DNA of 64,000 bases from the NCBI RefSeq assembly GCF_002443255.2, contig NW_019211454.1, forward strand, positions 53,448,118 through 53,512,117. Direction: 5' to 3'. Each line of letters opens with the position of its first letter. The first letter of the stretch is position 1. This DNA is from Varroa destructor (taxonomy: Eukaryota > Arthropoda > Arachnida > Mesostigmata > Varroidae). A program made the position numbers and the translations under genes. Below the pieces are notes generated by a model. The model was given only the letters and a program-made list of their open reading frames with translations. It was not told the DNA's origin and did not search any database. Positions 53,101 to 60,419 of the stretch are shown piece after piece.

Positions 53101-56100
53101 GTCGTCTGTTCTTCCCATGGCTTCTTTTACTTCATCCTTTCCTCCAGTTGTTTCAGTATAAGTGAAGCTCCTTTTCGACTCATTTACGAGAACGATGTCG
53201 TTCCCTTTATTAGCCGCAACAATTCTTTTCTCTTCTTCGTCTTTTTTTATTGCTTCTTCGCTGCCCGCATGCTCCTTTTTGCCATCAACATGCCCCTTTT
53301 CATCGTAGTCTTTGCTGCTTTTGGTCTTCATTGACAGCGGTAGCTGTGAAAGTACCGCGACGGCAGCAGCGGCCGCGTCGATAAAAAAAACCACTACTGT
53401 TACTACGCGAGTTGATCTGGTAGCGCCGCCTGCCCTTGATGGCATCGTTCTGTTGCCGCTGCTGCCACGGCCGATCCCTGTGCTGATGCTGCTCGTTCGG
53501 ACAATGCAGTATCATACTTGATGTCGGCCACTAATATGAAGTCTCTCCGTGATGTCGTCTTTTTGTGGTCGTTGGAGTTTTTCTTGTCGACTGTCATCCA
53601 TCTTTTGTCATCTTTGCCTATGCGCAATATAGCTTCCGGACGGACTTCCAGCGAATACGGTTTTTCTCAGCAACAGCTAATTGCTGCTCTGATACATAGT
53701 GCGCTTGCAGCTGTTGTGTCAGTTTAGCAGGCAACGCGGAAATACGACTAGGTAACGATCTGCTCGCTGAGTCACAATCGGTAAACAGTGAACAATGACT
53801 GCGTTTGTAGTAGTTTGCGGTAGTGCTTACTCGCGAGAGCGCGTATTCGTACAATATATACAATTTTACGATGGCTGCTATAACTCCGTCACCGCATTGA
53901 TATTGAGCCTATAACAGCTGGCTGGTTCGAACCGGTGACTTTGCCGCCCCCTATTAACTGAGGCCGGTAAATCGGTCCAGACCGGCTCTTTGTTGCGCCA
54001 GCGCATATGGGCCACGAAAAGCTTCGAGGCCGGGAATGAAAGGGGTAATCTCTTACAGCGGTTTCAGTCCTACTCTTTGTCCAATATCGCTGATGCACGC
54101 TAAGTCAATAACGGAAAAGAAGCGACAGTGACTAGAGGCGTTGGCGGCAACGCTGCTATTACTGCTAAACAAACCGACTCAACTCCAACTGAATGAGTCG
54201 CTGACAATGCGGTTCATACTCTCGAACGAATACGAAGCAGACTAAAAGTGTCAGACGGATTCTGATTTCATCAGAGTCCGTCTGAGCCGCTTTAAAAGAC
54301 TTGAATTTAATATCTTTATCTACGGCAATTTACATTTATATATATATATATATATATATGTGAAATACGTTCCATTGTTTCACTCTTTTGCCATTAAATT
54401 TTTTCAGCCATGCGCACGAGTTCGTTATATGCGGCCAACCCGTATTGTTGCCGAGACCGGCGCAGCCTGGCGTCGTGCGGTGGTCCTATCCCTGTTCCAA
54501 TGCCACTATTGCCAGCATGCGCAACCTTGCCTCGTGATCGAAGGCCGCTATCGCTAAGTCCGGCTGAATTCGCAGGCCAGATGCCAAAAGATTTTAGCAG
54601 TCTGCGACCACTCAACCTGATGAACCAATCTAACGTGAGGTATGCCTGCACATTTCGTTTCCAATAGTCGGCGCCAGTAAGACCTGTCAACATATATTAG
54701 GCGATAGCAGATAAGTGCCCTACCCAATCTCAGACATGACAAAGCACGACGACAATTGAATATGACGCACCCACGCCCCAGAATTTTTGTCCGGTAGACG
54801 AGCTAAATGCGCTCTATTTTAGCATAGAAATTTGTTTTTGCATGCACACTGCCCAATTAAAAAAATGTTCTAGTACGATAGAAAAAGGGTCAGAGCTTCA
54901 CATATTTGTATATATAGTATAGTCCAAGGTTAAGTATATTAGTAAATAATACAGATTGCTAATGCGGTGGCACAATTTGTTCAGGGGACAATATTCTTCT
55001 TTCAGATCGCTTGATCTATGCGGAGGCCAGGCTCAGATGCCTACTGGGGTAGTTTCGTACAAAGATCCGGACCTCGTAAGTAGCGGTGCATATCGAGCCG
55101 ATTCGGCAACCCCCGGCTCCGAAGTGCAGGATTGTAGCATATCGCAAAGCTCGAGTACAGCCCCGTTGCTCGCTTCGCCAGACCTGCTCGTCGACCAGAA
55201 TGATCATCCGTCTGCGTACTTCAGGTAAAATATGACAGAGGGTTAATAATTCGACATACATTAAGTAACGATTCGTCTTAAATGCTGCCAAAATGCTGCT
55301 TTACGTACGTAGTCGCACCATGACCATTAGAAGGAACACGCCACACCATGTTGGACTAGGGCACGTTCCGTGGGTATGGCACATGTCTTGTAGATAGGTT
55401 GACATCTTTTTGGTTGGTAGAAACCTGTCTTTGTGAGTATGTGTGCTGTCTTGTAGATTGCTAATACGGACGGCAAGTGCCTAAAAGTCAGATAGATCTA
55501 TAAACGAATTCCGATACTCTAGTGTACAGTGGGGCAGTAACAGCGGTTGCATCAGCCAGTGGTCTGTTCATTGTTTCGACTAGCTAGCCTCGTCTAAACG
55601 AAGCGTTGGGCGTAACCGCCTGTCTCTTACCAAGAAACAGCGTCTGTACATGAAGATCCTTCAGCGGCAAGCCTTTGCTTGATGGTTGGATGTTGTGACT
55701 TGCTTCGGCTGGGGTTTCAAAATAGAGGTGGGGTCGGTTAAGCTTAGTGGTTCAAATAAAGAAATTGCCTCTGCCCGAGTAGGGCTTTTAGCATAGCCCT
55801 TTTCCCTGGCTCTACTCTGCCTCAACTGTAACGGCACTAACTCTATGCCATCTACTCAGTCTAAACCCGAAGCCTTTAGTGACGAGTACACTTGGTGCTA
55901 GAGGGTAACGTATCTTGGCAACACGAAATAACTGTTTCCTTTTTATAATGGGTATCTACAATCTGTCTAAAGAGTATATTTCTATAGGAGTAAGGTCTGA
56001 GCTTCCATTGAAGGTGAAAGATTTTGTAATTCCGATATATTTCTAGGTATTACGCCAGTGGCCGTAGGCCTAACTACGATGGCAGCATTGGTAGCAGCAG

Positions 56101-56357
56101 CAAGATAGAATTGGCTGCGTCAGCCTTCCGAGGATACGTTACGAGCTGCGCCACTGCCGTTATAGTTCAGCTAAATCAGGACGGTTGAATGGAAAAGCAA
56201 ACAGAGGAGGAGGGCAATTCGAAGCATTTCTTTTTTTTTGTATAAAAATCTAAAACTGTCCTCTTTTTTTCTGTTTCTCCATTGTAGATCTCCGTCAGTG
56301 CTAAGCACCGTTCCCGAGGCTCAGGAGCCTGTGGCACCTGACGGTACCCAGGTGTAA
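31862..56357 (+). CDS. kek: Kekkon-like LRR and Ig domain transmembrane protein, 11 coding exons
   Basis: Joining 31862-32120, 32542-32787, 32967-33228, 34778-34916, 36015-36149, 36559-36751, 39021-39189, 49688-49812, 54408-54639, 55006-55224 and 56288-56357 gives an unbroken 2049-nt frame (682 residues plus stop), with GT-AG at every junction. Domain order: hydrophobic signal core about residues 33-46; LRRNT cap with Cys 55, 59, 61 and 72; about six to seven leucine-rich repeats, 88-240; LRRCT cap with Cys 246, 248, 269 and 290; one Ig domain with Cys 313, Trp 325 and Cys 363; a transmembrane helix about 414-439; and a cytoplasmic tail of about 240 residues. This is the Kekkon layout, and the HGISL then WNCDCRL motif at the LRRCT start is typical of that family. 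Fly Kekkon proteins act at the cell surface in EGFR/BMP signalling and neural development; the role here is inferred from family. N-glycosylation sequons lie at NMS, NFT, NLT, NDS and NFT. The family call is firm; the paralogue (kek1, 2, 5 or 6) is not resolved. Confidence 0.93.
32542..32787 (+). CDS. kek: kek exon 2: leucine-rich repeats 1 to 3
   Basis: The acceptor is TGCTGCAG at 32541 and the donor is GTACTA at 32788. The exon has 246 nt, phase 1 in and out. It encodes residues 87-168: three LxxLxLxxN repeats starting near residues 90 (VLNMSWNNL), 114 (LQKLYLSQNQL) and 138 (LVELDLSNNKL), plus the start of the fourth. The Asn of NMS is a potential glycosylation site. The donor has the canonical GT but departs from consensus after position +3. 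Confidence 0.93.
32967..33228 (+). CDS. kek: kek exon 3: leucine-rich repeats 4 to 6 and start of LRRCT
   Basis: The acceptor is TTCCTAG at 32966 and the donor is GTAAGG at 33229. It encodes residues 169-255 and two bases of Trp 256. The repeats start near residues 163 (spanning the junction), 187 and 210. They are followed by HGISL and then WNCDCRL, the opening of the LRRCT cap (Cys 246 and 248). The exon joins exon 2 in phase 1 across a 179-nt intron, the shortest in the gene. Confidence 0.93.
34778..34916 (+). CDS. kek: kek exon 4: rest of LRRCT cap
   Basis: The acceptor is GTTTCAG at 34777. The exon completes Trp 256 and encodes residues 257-302, including Cys 269 and Cys 290, which complete the four-cysteine LRRCT. 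The exon ends with codons for DYK before GTTCGT at 34917. This donor is weak, but it is the one that leaves phase 0, which exon 5 requires. The nearby GTAAAA at 34921 would break the frame. Confidence 0.88.
36015..36149 (+). CDS. kek: kek exon 5: first half of Ig domain
   Basis: The acceptor is CCTAACAG at 36014 and the donor is GTATGC at 36150. The exon is 45 codons, phase 0 in and out, residues 303-347. The motif GSNLTLYC ends at Cys 313, the B-strand cysteine, and LQWF carries Trp 325, the C-strand tryptophan of an I-set-like Ig fold. NLT and NDS are glycosylation sequons. This exon has no initiator Met and is recognised from the splice signals and the Ig motif. Confidence 0.9.
36559..36751 (+). 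CDS. kek: kek exon 6: second half of Ig domain and stalk
   Basis: The acceptor is TTGCACAG at 36558 and the donor is a consensus GTAAGT at 36752. Residues 348-411 contain LYLSDV and GGTYTCRATNSAGG, the E and F strands, with Cys 363 closing the disulfide to Cys 313 (spacing of 50). The G strand (LNFTVQV) is followed by a Thr/Ser/His-rich juxtamembrane stalk (about 380-411). The exon ends in phase 1. Confidence 0.92.
39021..39189 (+). CDS. kek: kek exon 7: transmembrane helix
   Basis: The acceptor is TCATATTAG at 39020 and the donor is GTAAGC at 39190. The exon enters in phase 1 and leaves in phase 2. Residues 412-439 are almost wholly hydrophobic (Leu, Ile, Val, Gly), followed by a basic stop-transfer segment (CRRGSPHH), so the protein is type I with its C-terminus in the cytoplasm. 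The sequence after the helix is polar and rich in Lys/Asp. Confidence 0.92.
40087..40464 (+). CDS. Unassigned ORF inside kek intron 7
   Basis: The ORF has 125 codons from ATG with a poor start context. A hydrophobic stretch at about residues 30-50 (LPSCLTVVLVFAI and following) could be one membrane segment; the C-terminal third is Ser/Pro/His-rich. It matches no family I know. It lies on the same strand as kek in a GC-richer patch, so it may well be a chance ORF. Confidence 0.12.
   Translation: MACPDPRKPSVLMSIFVSLRTEDPLQLLPSCLTVVLVFAIRLYAFCVFYILDDEAFRFTPVYGNYVILTPCFSEPFSVAGVVPSDHLVQSPPVHHSPSPHLSRRRPACKAHDIILSESSRYSYIK
45588..45609 (+). repeat. 22-bp dispersed repeat, copy 2
   Basis: Exact match in the same orientation to 2902-2923, here within kek intron 7. 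Confidence 0.6.
49688..49812 (+). CDS. kek: kek exon 8: cytoplasmic tail with proline motif
   Basis: The acceptor is ATATTTCAG at 49687 and the donor is a consensus GTAAGT at 49813. Phase 2 in and phase 1 out match exons 7 and 9. Residues 468-509 are Ala/Glu-rich, then contain PPQKPPR (484-490), which fits a class II SH3 ligand pattern PxxPxR, and a tyrosine in DYECV. No SH3 partner is shown by the sequence. The exon sits alone between introns of 10.5 and 4.6 kb and is identified by phase and tail-like content. Confidence 0.82.
52643..52665. repeat. CAG/CAA trinucleotide run
   Basis: A short run of CAG units followed by CAA/CAG, inside kek intron 8. It is not in a kek reading frame. Confidence 0.7.
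53074..53445 (-). CDS. Unassigned antisense ORF in kek intron 8
   Basis: The ORF has 123 codons with ATG at 53445-53443 and A at -3. The N-terminal part has an Ala/Val hydrophobic segment (about residues 13-32); the rest is Lys/Glu/Asp-rich. The charge comes from a pyrimidine-rich plus strand, which favours long chance frames on the minus strand. No family is recognised and there is no support beyond the open frame. Confidence 0.12.
   Translation of the reverse strand: MPSRAGGATRSTRVVTVVVFFIDAAAAAVAVLSQLPLSMKTKSSKDYDEKGHVDGKKEHAGSEEAIKKDEEEKRIVAANKGNDIVLVNESKRSFTYTETTGGKDEVKEAMGRTDDRNDALRVE
54251..54285. repeat. 16-bp hairpin with 3-nt loop
   Basis: Arms 54251-54266 and 54270-54285 pair with a single T-G wobble around loop TTC, about 120 nt upstream of kek exon 9. 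Confidence 0.75.
54337..54360. repeat. TA microsatellite near kek exon 9
   Basis: A TA run ending about 47 nt before the exon 9 acceptor. Confidence 0.9.
54408..54639 (+). CDS. kek: kek exon 9: cytoplasmic tail
   Basis: The acceptor is TTTTTTCAG at 54407. Two donors are close together: GTGAGG at 54635 and GTATGC at 54640. Only the second leaves phase 2 and lets exon 10 read through; the first would hit TGA within three codons. Residues 510-586 include a Cys/Arg patch (PYCCRDRRSLASC) and a Pro-rich run (GGPIPVPMPLLP), followed by LPRDRRPLSLSP, a basic Ser-rich stretch that could be phosphorylated. Confidence 0.85.
55006..55224 (+). CDS. kek: kek exon 10: cytoplasmic tail
   Basis: The acceptor is TCTTTCAG at 55005 and the donor is GTAAAA at 55225; phase 2 in and out. 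It encodes residues 587-659, rich in Ser, Asp and Pro, with no recognisable domain. An internal GTAAGT at 55076 is a better-looking donor. Its use would end the exon in phase 0 and give a different short C-terminus through the last exon. Confidence 0.82.
56047..56188 (+). CDS. kek: kek candidate alternative terminal exon
   Basis: After an acceptor ATTTCTAG at 56046, the phase needed by exon 10 is open for 47 residues to TGA at 56186-56188. It starts YYASGRRPNYDGS and ends QLNQDG. No internal donor with good consensus keeps phase 2; GTCAGC at 56119 keeps phase but is weak. It is therefore more likely an alternative last exon than a cassette exon. Use would give 706 residues and remove the Thr-Gln-Val end. 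Its pyrimidine tract is poorer than that of exon 11, so it may also be a chance open stretch. Confidence 0.4.
56288..56357 (+). CDS. kek: kek exon 11: terminal coding exon with PDZ-ligand-like end
   Basis: A long pyrimidine tract ends in ATTGTAG at 56287. In phase 2 the exon reads from Ser 661 to TAA at 56355-56357, ending PDGTQV. Thr-Gln-Val at the C-terminus fits the class I PDZ ligand pattern (S/T-x-hydrophobic). The other two frames stop early or do not match the exon 10 phase. Confidence 0.8.
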
Positions 56358-56660
56358 CTAAATGAAGGACAACCCGAACTAGGGTGAACGGTATTCAGGG
56401 GGTATTCCCCGCCTGAAGAAGGAGTATTTCGGCAAAGTTCGCGCGGCTTAGGAAATTCAGAGTGAGATGACAGAAGCGGGTGTAGTCGGCGGCAGGAGAG
56501 ATTGCGGAAAAATTGCTTCTGTCCGATTTAGCGGACGGCTTTCGTCCCGCTGTCAGCGACAGCAGAAGAGACACTGACGGAAGCACAAGGATCAGTGGCA
56601 GTACGACTGTATGCGGCAGAAGCGAAGTCAAAGTAGCTGAGAGAACATATCTCTGCACAC

Positions 56661-56680
56661 TCGATCGATCGATCGATCGA
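56661..56680. repeat. TCGA tetranucleotide repeat
   Basis: Five TCGA units in tandem within the presumed kek 3' UTR. The unit is self-complementary, so the tract can fold back on itself. Confidence 0.85.
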
Positions 56681-56853
56681 ACGAGAGAGACTGGAGGCTT
56701 AATTTGGTGCCAGAATTCAAATGCAACAAGAAGCCACTAATACTGACAACCAAGTAAAATATCCAAAATGCACGCGGGCCGAATATGAAGAAAAAACTAC
56801 ACGTGTTATATTAAAAAAAAAAACCTGAGAAAAACAGAACGAGAAATAGGGAA

Positions 56854-56859
56854 AATAAA
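56854..56859 (+). terminator. kek: Candidate kek polyadenylation signal
   Basis: This is a canonical AATAAA about 500 nt past the stop codon, the first perfect hexamer after exon 11. ATTAAA at 56810-56815 is an alternative just upstream. Confidence 0.35.
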
Positions 56860-59595
56860 ATAATAATCATAGTAGGTGAAAGGGAACGACGACTGATTAT
56901 TACGATGCGCAGCTTGTAAATTGTACAAAACATATTTTGTAGAAGGCGGTGAGGCTACGCTATACTAAATGGAAGGCAGCCACCTGAGGTCCTGAGATAG
57001 AAACGGAAACGAAGTTAAGTCGGAGCACAATTCCAGATCGAGAATGAAATTGGATGGAGAGAAACGACACTGCAGAAATCACCTAAAAGGCATAACTTAC
57101 ATGCAAACGAACTGCAGTGTGATTTAGGAAAAACTGAAAAAATGAGGTAAACTTATGTAGCTGCTTGATGCTATCACGTGGTTACTTAGTGCAGCCATAA
57201 TGTGCGATTTGGCAAAAAGGGGACGAACATAAAAATGTAGGTGATTTTAATTGCGCTAAAAAGGTAGTACATGATATAATTAAGAAGTGGTGTATTTATT
57301 GTGCAAATTTTTGGACAGTTCTGCGGAATGCACGACTGGCATGAATATACGGGAGTTTTGGATGTTCTTCCTATGGAAGGGTGGATTGACACAAAGGTAA
57401 AGAGAAGAAACGTATAGTAACAATCGGAAAATTATACCTGTAAGGAAAGTTGCAGCACCGGTCCGGAGGAAGAAGCAGTGCATCCAAACGGCTACATCTG
57501 ATGGTGAGCATAATTATAATGATAAAAGTAACGGGTAATGATCGTAATGGCGGTGATGACGATTAGCAGAACGATGATGTTGATGAGCTCAATCGTAGCT
57601 AGTAAAGGCGCATTATGTTCTTCTGACAAACGCCTTGTTGTTAGACATAGTAAAGCAAATAAGCAAACAAAGGAGTTCGACAAAATGATGAAAAGATGCG
57701 GCTAGTCTCGTACAAGCGTCCGTGGATCACGCGAAAAATATTTCCATGAACAGGGAGGGGGACGGATAAGAGGTGGGCAAGGTGAAACAAATAACAAAAC
57801 ACGACAAAAAATATGTAAATTTTGTATGGTAGTGTATGTATGAAGTATGTATAAAAAAAACCCAAAAGTATTAGCGTGGGTCAAAAAGTGCTGATAATGA
57901 AATGAAAAGCTGGATGAAATAAAACAAGAGGCATTCCAAATGAAAGGGTATGGGCAAGAAAGAGTGGATGAAACCGTGATGTACGTGTGAATGTGGGGAG
58001 TGTATCAAAACGGTGCGGGAAAACCGACTAACATAAAGAACAGAAAAATGCAACAAGAGAGCGAAGGATGGAAATAAAGATGAAAATCATAAGAATCTTT
58101 TTTGTACAGTTAGCTTTGTAACAAATATAAATTAACTGGGGAAACGCTAGCGATGGCGCCCGACCAGGACATTGTGCTGACTACGAAGGGAAAGTGCAAG
58201 AAAGAGAAGGAGAGAAAAAAAAGGCGAGAAATAGGAAGAGAGAATGCACGTAAGGAAGAAAGTCTGCTGTGACAAGTATAGGAACGTCACCCGTCTGCTG
58301 TAGGACGCGGCGTAATAGCCGGCAAAGCGTTGTTGCTCTGCGAATTGAAGAAACGAAGTAGCATAGCTTTAGCTAGCAAGAAGAATCAAGCCGAAGGCCA
58401 CAGATTGCCAATATTCGGCCACGACTTTCCCTTTCAGGGGTAGTGACTGACTTTCACATAACTGAAGTGGCTGTTGTATATACGCAAATTGTATTATGCC
58501 CATCTCCAGAAAAGAAAGCGCACGGAAAACACACTAAATGTTTATTAGTGTCTCTAGCCGAATGTATTATCGATATAATGTATAAATAAACGATTACATA
58601 CACGATTAAGCAGTGCGTGTTGGTGTTCTAACAATAGTATGTAGTATAGCAATGCATGCACAGTAAAAGTATAATAAATTAAGCGTGTGCACGGGAAAAA
58701 CGTGTCACCAGTACCATTGAGGCTTCGTGGACTTCCTCGACAAAACATACGATATTTATCTATTTGTGGAAGACAACCTTAAGGATAGTCCTAGCAACGG
58801 AAAAACTGTAACACGTTAGCCGTCATTGTTAGATTCCTTGTGCTTTCGTGCCTCATGTAAATAGAACTAGTGAATCTAAAAAAAAACAATAGCTACCTTG
58901 GCAAATTTAGTATGCAGTCAACTATAAATACATGATGTAGAATTGTGTTACATACAGATCCAGTCTAACTGTTCTGCCATCTTTTTCCTACTTCGAAGAT
59001 GGCACAATTCGTTTTTTTTTCTCAATTGCAAAGCGGCCTTCTTTTTCACTGTTTGTGATTCTTATTAATACTTGTTATTTGTCGAAGCTATTTGATGATG
59101 TAACAGTTCCCTATGATGACTTCTTCACTGTTGTTTGGAGTGCTTTAAAGTGTTATCTAGAAAAACACTTCTTAGATTTACGCCTTTGTAATCTCGTTTG
59201 AGTGAATATTTAATGACACGCGTGGGTCTTTTCCTACATCCTTTTATATTTGTTCGTTATACAATTTTCTGCTCTCCTACATTATGTTGCGAGGTTCGTA
59301 TTACCATGAGCAGTTGCTGTCGGTCACCGTTTAATGTTTCCAATAAAATAACGATGTGATTGTCACATTAATTCTGCAGATTTCCGATTTACCTTTATAG
59401 TATTCATCAGATTAGGGGTATTTTGAATAGCAAAATAGCGTTATCTGAGACAAAGTCGGCTCTGAAAGGACACACAATCCTATAAGGAGCTGGGTAGTTT
59501 TTCGAACTCCATAAGGTCGCACGACCTTCCGAACACTTTCTGGTTATTGTATTCTACTGGAAACACCGTTCATTGAATACAGCTGCAAGCCTTTT

Positions 59596-59651
59596 ATAGG
59601 AGTAGGGCATAAAAGACAAGCAAATGCCTGTCTTTTATGCCCTACTCCTAT
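59596..59651. repeat. Perfect 23-bp hairpin with 10-nt loop
   Basis: Arms 59596-59618 and 59629-59651 are exact inverted complements. After one mismatch two more G-C pairs close a 4-nt loop. Confidence 0.85.
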
Positions 59652-60209
59652 TCAAGTACCAAACAACCATGAGTTTGCAATTATATACTGCCTACGGCTA
59701 ACCTCTTCCTCAGCGGTCAGCCTCGAATAAAAAAACTACAAGTGTAACGGAGAAAGAGAGACCGACGGATAGATACGCTATCATATTGATAGCTGCGTAA
59801 TTCAACGCAACACCGAAACGGCCAGTATCAAAAACGATGTCCTAGGATATCCTGCTTTACCAGGCGACCTTTTTCTCAGTATTCGTGCTAGTCTTTCCTC
59901 AGCTTACTCCTCGCTTGTTCCGCGACCCTTCATATCAACGATAGCAGTAGTTTTTTGCAACGATCAATCGCTGATATATCTTGCTCCATCCTATTCTCGT
60001 TTTTCTTTACTGCTCGTTGATTCATTCGAGAAATGAACCGGCTGTTTCTCTAGAGGCCATAGCTGGGTGCAGGGGCTTAATGTCTGAACAATGACCCGCC
60101 ACGCTGATCCATGCTTTGCGTCAGTGCGTTCATCTTTGTATCGCAGTCAGCAGCCGCAAATCCCGGTACAAGAAAAAAGAATCGAGAGCAATCGCGCAAC
60201 AAGCGAAAA

Positions 60210-60419
60210 ATGGACGACGAGGCCATTCGTCTAATTTGGGACCTTGGCCCAGTCGACGAAGCCGCAAAGGACGGCCTTAAAGATTTTAGGATAAAAATTT
60301 GCTCCGTTCGCGGGAAACAACGCTGGTGGTCACGATGGCAGCAGGCAGCAACGGCAATCGGGCAGCTGTTCTTTCTGTTACTGATCGAACTGATAATACT
60401 GACCGAAAAAAAAGTTTAA
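60210..60419 (+). CDS. Candidate small membrane protein ORF
   Basis: The ORF has 69 codons from an ATG in strong context (AAA before, G after). The N-terminal half is charged (MDDEAIRLIWDLG), then a basic Trp-rich stretch (RGKQRWWSRW), then a C-terminal hydrophobic helix (AIGQLFFLLLIELIIL) ending in EKKV. The frame is also open upstream to a possible acceptor ATCGCAG at 60146, so it could instead be the last exon of a larger transcript. I do not recognise it. Confidence 0.2.
   Translation: MDDEAIRLIWDLGPVDEAAKDGLKDFRIKICSVRGKQRWWSRWQQAATAIGQLFFLLLIELIILTEKKV

Larger units (their letters stand above)
49813..54407 (+). other. kek: kek intron 8, 4.6 kb
   Basis: It contains a CAG/CAA-type run at 52643-52665, a GC-rich patch at 51260-53550 with overlapping open frames on both strands, a foldback at 54251-54285 and an AT microsatellite at 54337-54360. 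No kek exon with matching phase was found. Confidence 0.75.
54640..56287 (+). other. kek: kek introns 9 and 10
   Basis: Intron 9 is 54640-55005 and intron 10 is 55225-56287. Intron 10 contains the candidate alternative last exon at 56047-56188. The remainder shows no coding signal. Confidence 0.8.
56358..58260 (+). other. kek: Probable kek 3' UTR and downstream purine-rich tract
   Basis: After the TAA the plus strand becomes strongly A/G-biased to about 58250. ATTAAA occurs at 56810 and AATAAA at 56854, the first plausible polyadenylation hexamers; another AATAAA lies near 58074. The open frames seen on the minus strand here are Phe/Tyr/Leu-rich and look like products of the base bias. The true transcript end cannot be fixed from sequence alone. 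Confidence 0.5.

Noticed and set aside
53916..53941. GGTTCGAACC palindrome suggesting a tRNA B-box
   Set aside because: No cloverleaf can be drawn around it on either strand.
57186..58056. Series of Phe/Tyr-rich minus-strand frames downstream of kek
   Set aside because: Complement of a purine-rich tract; the composition explains the open frames and no motifs are present.
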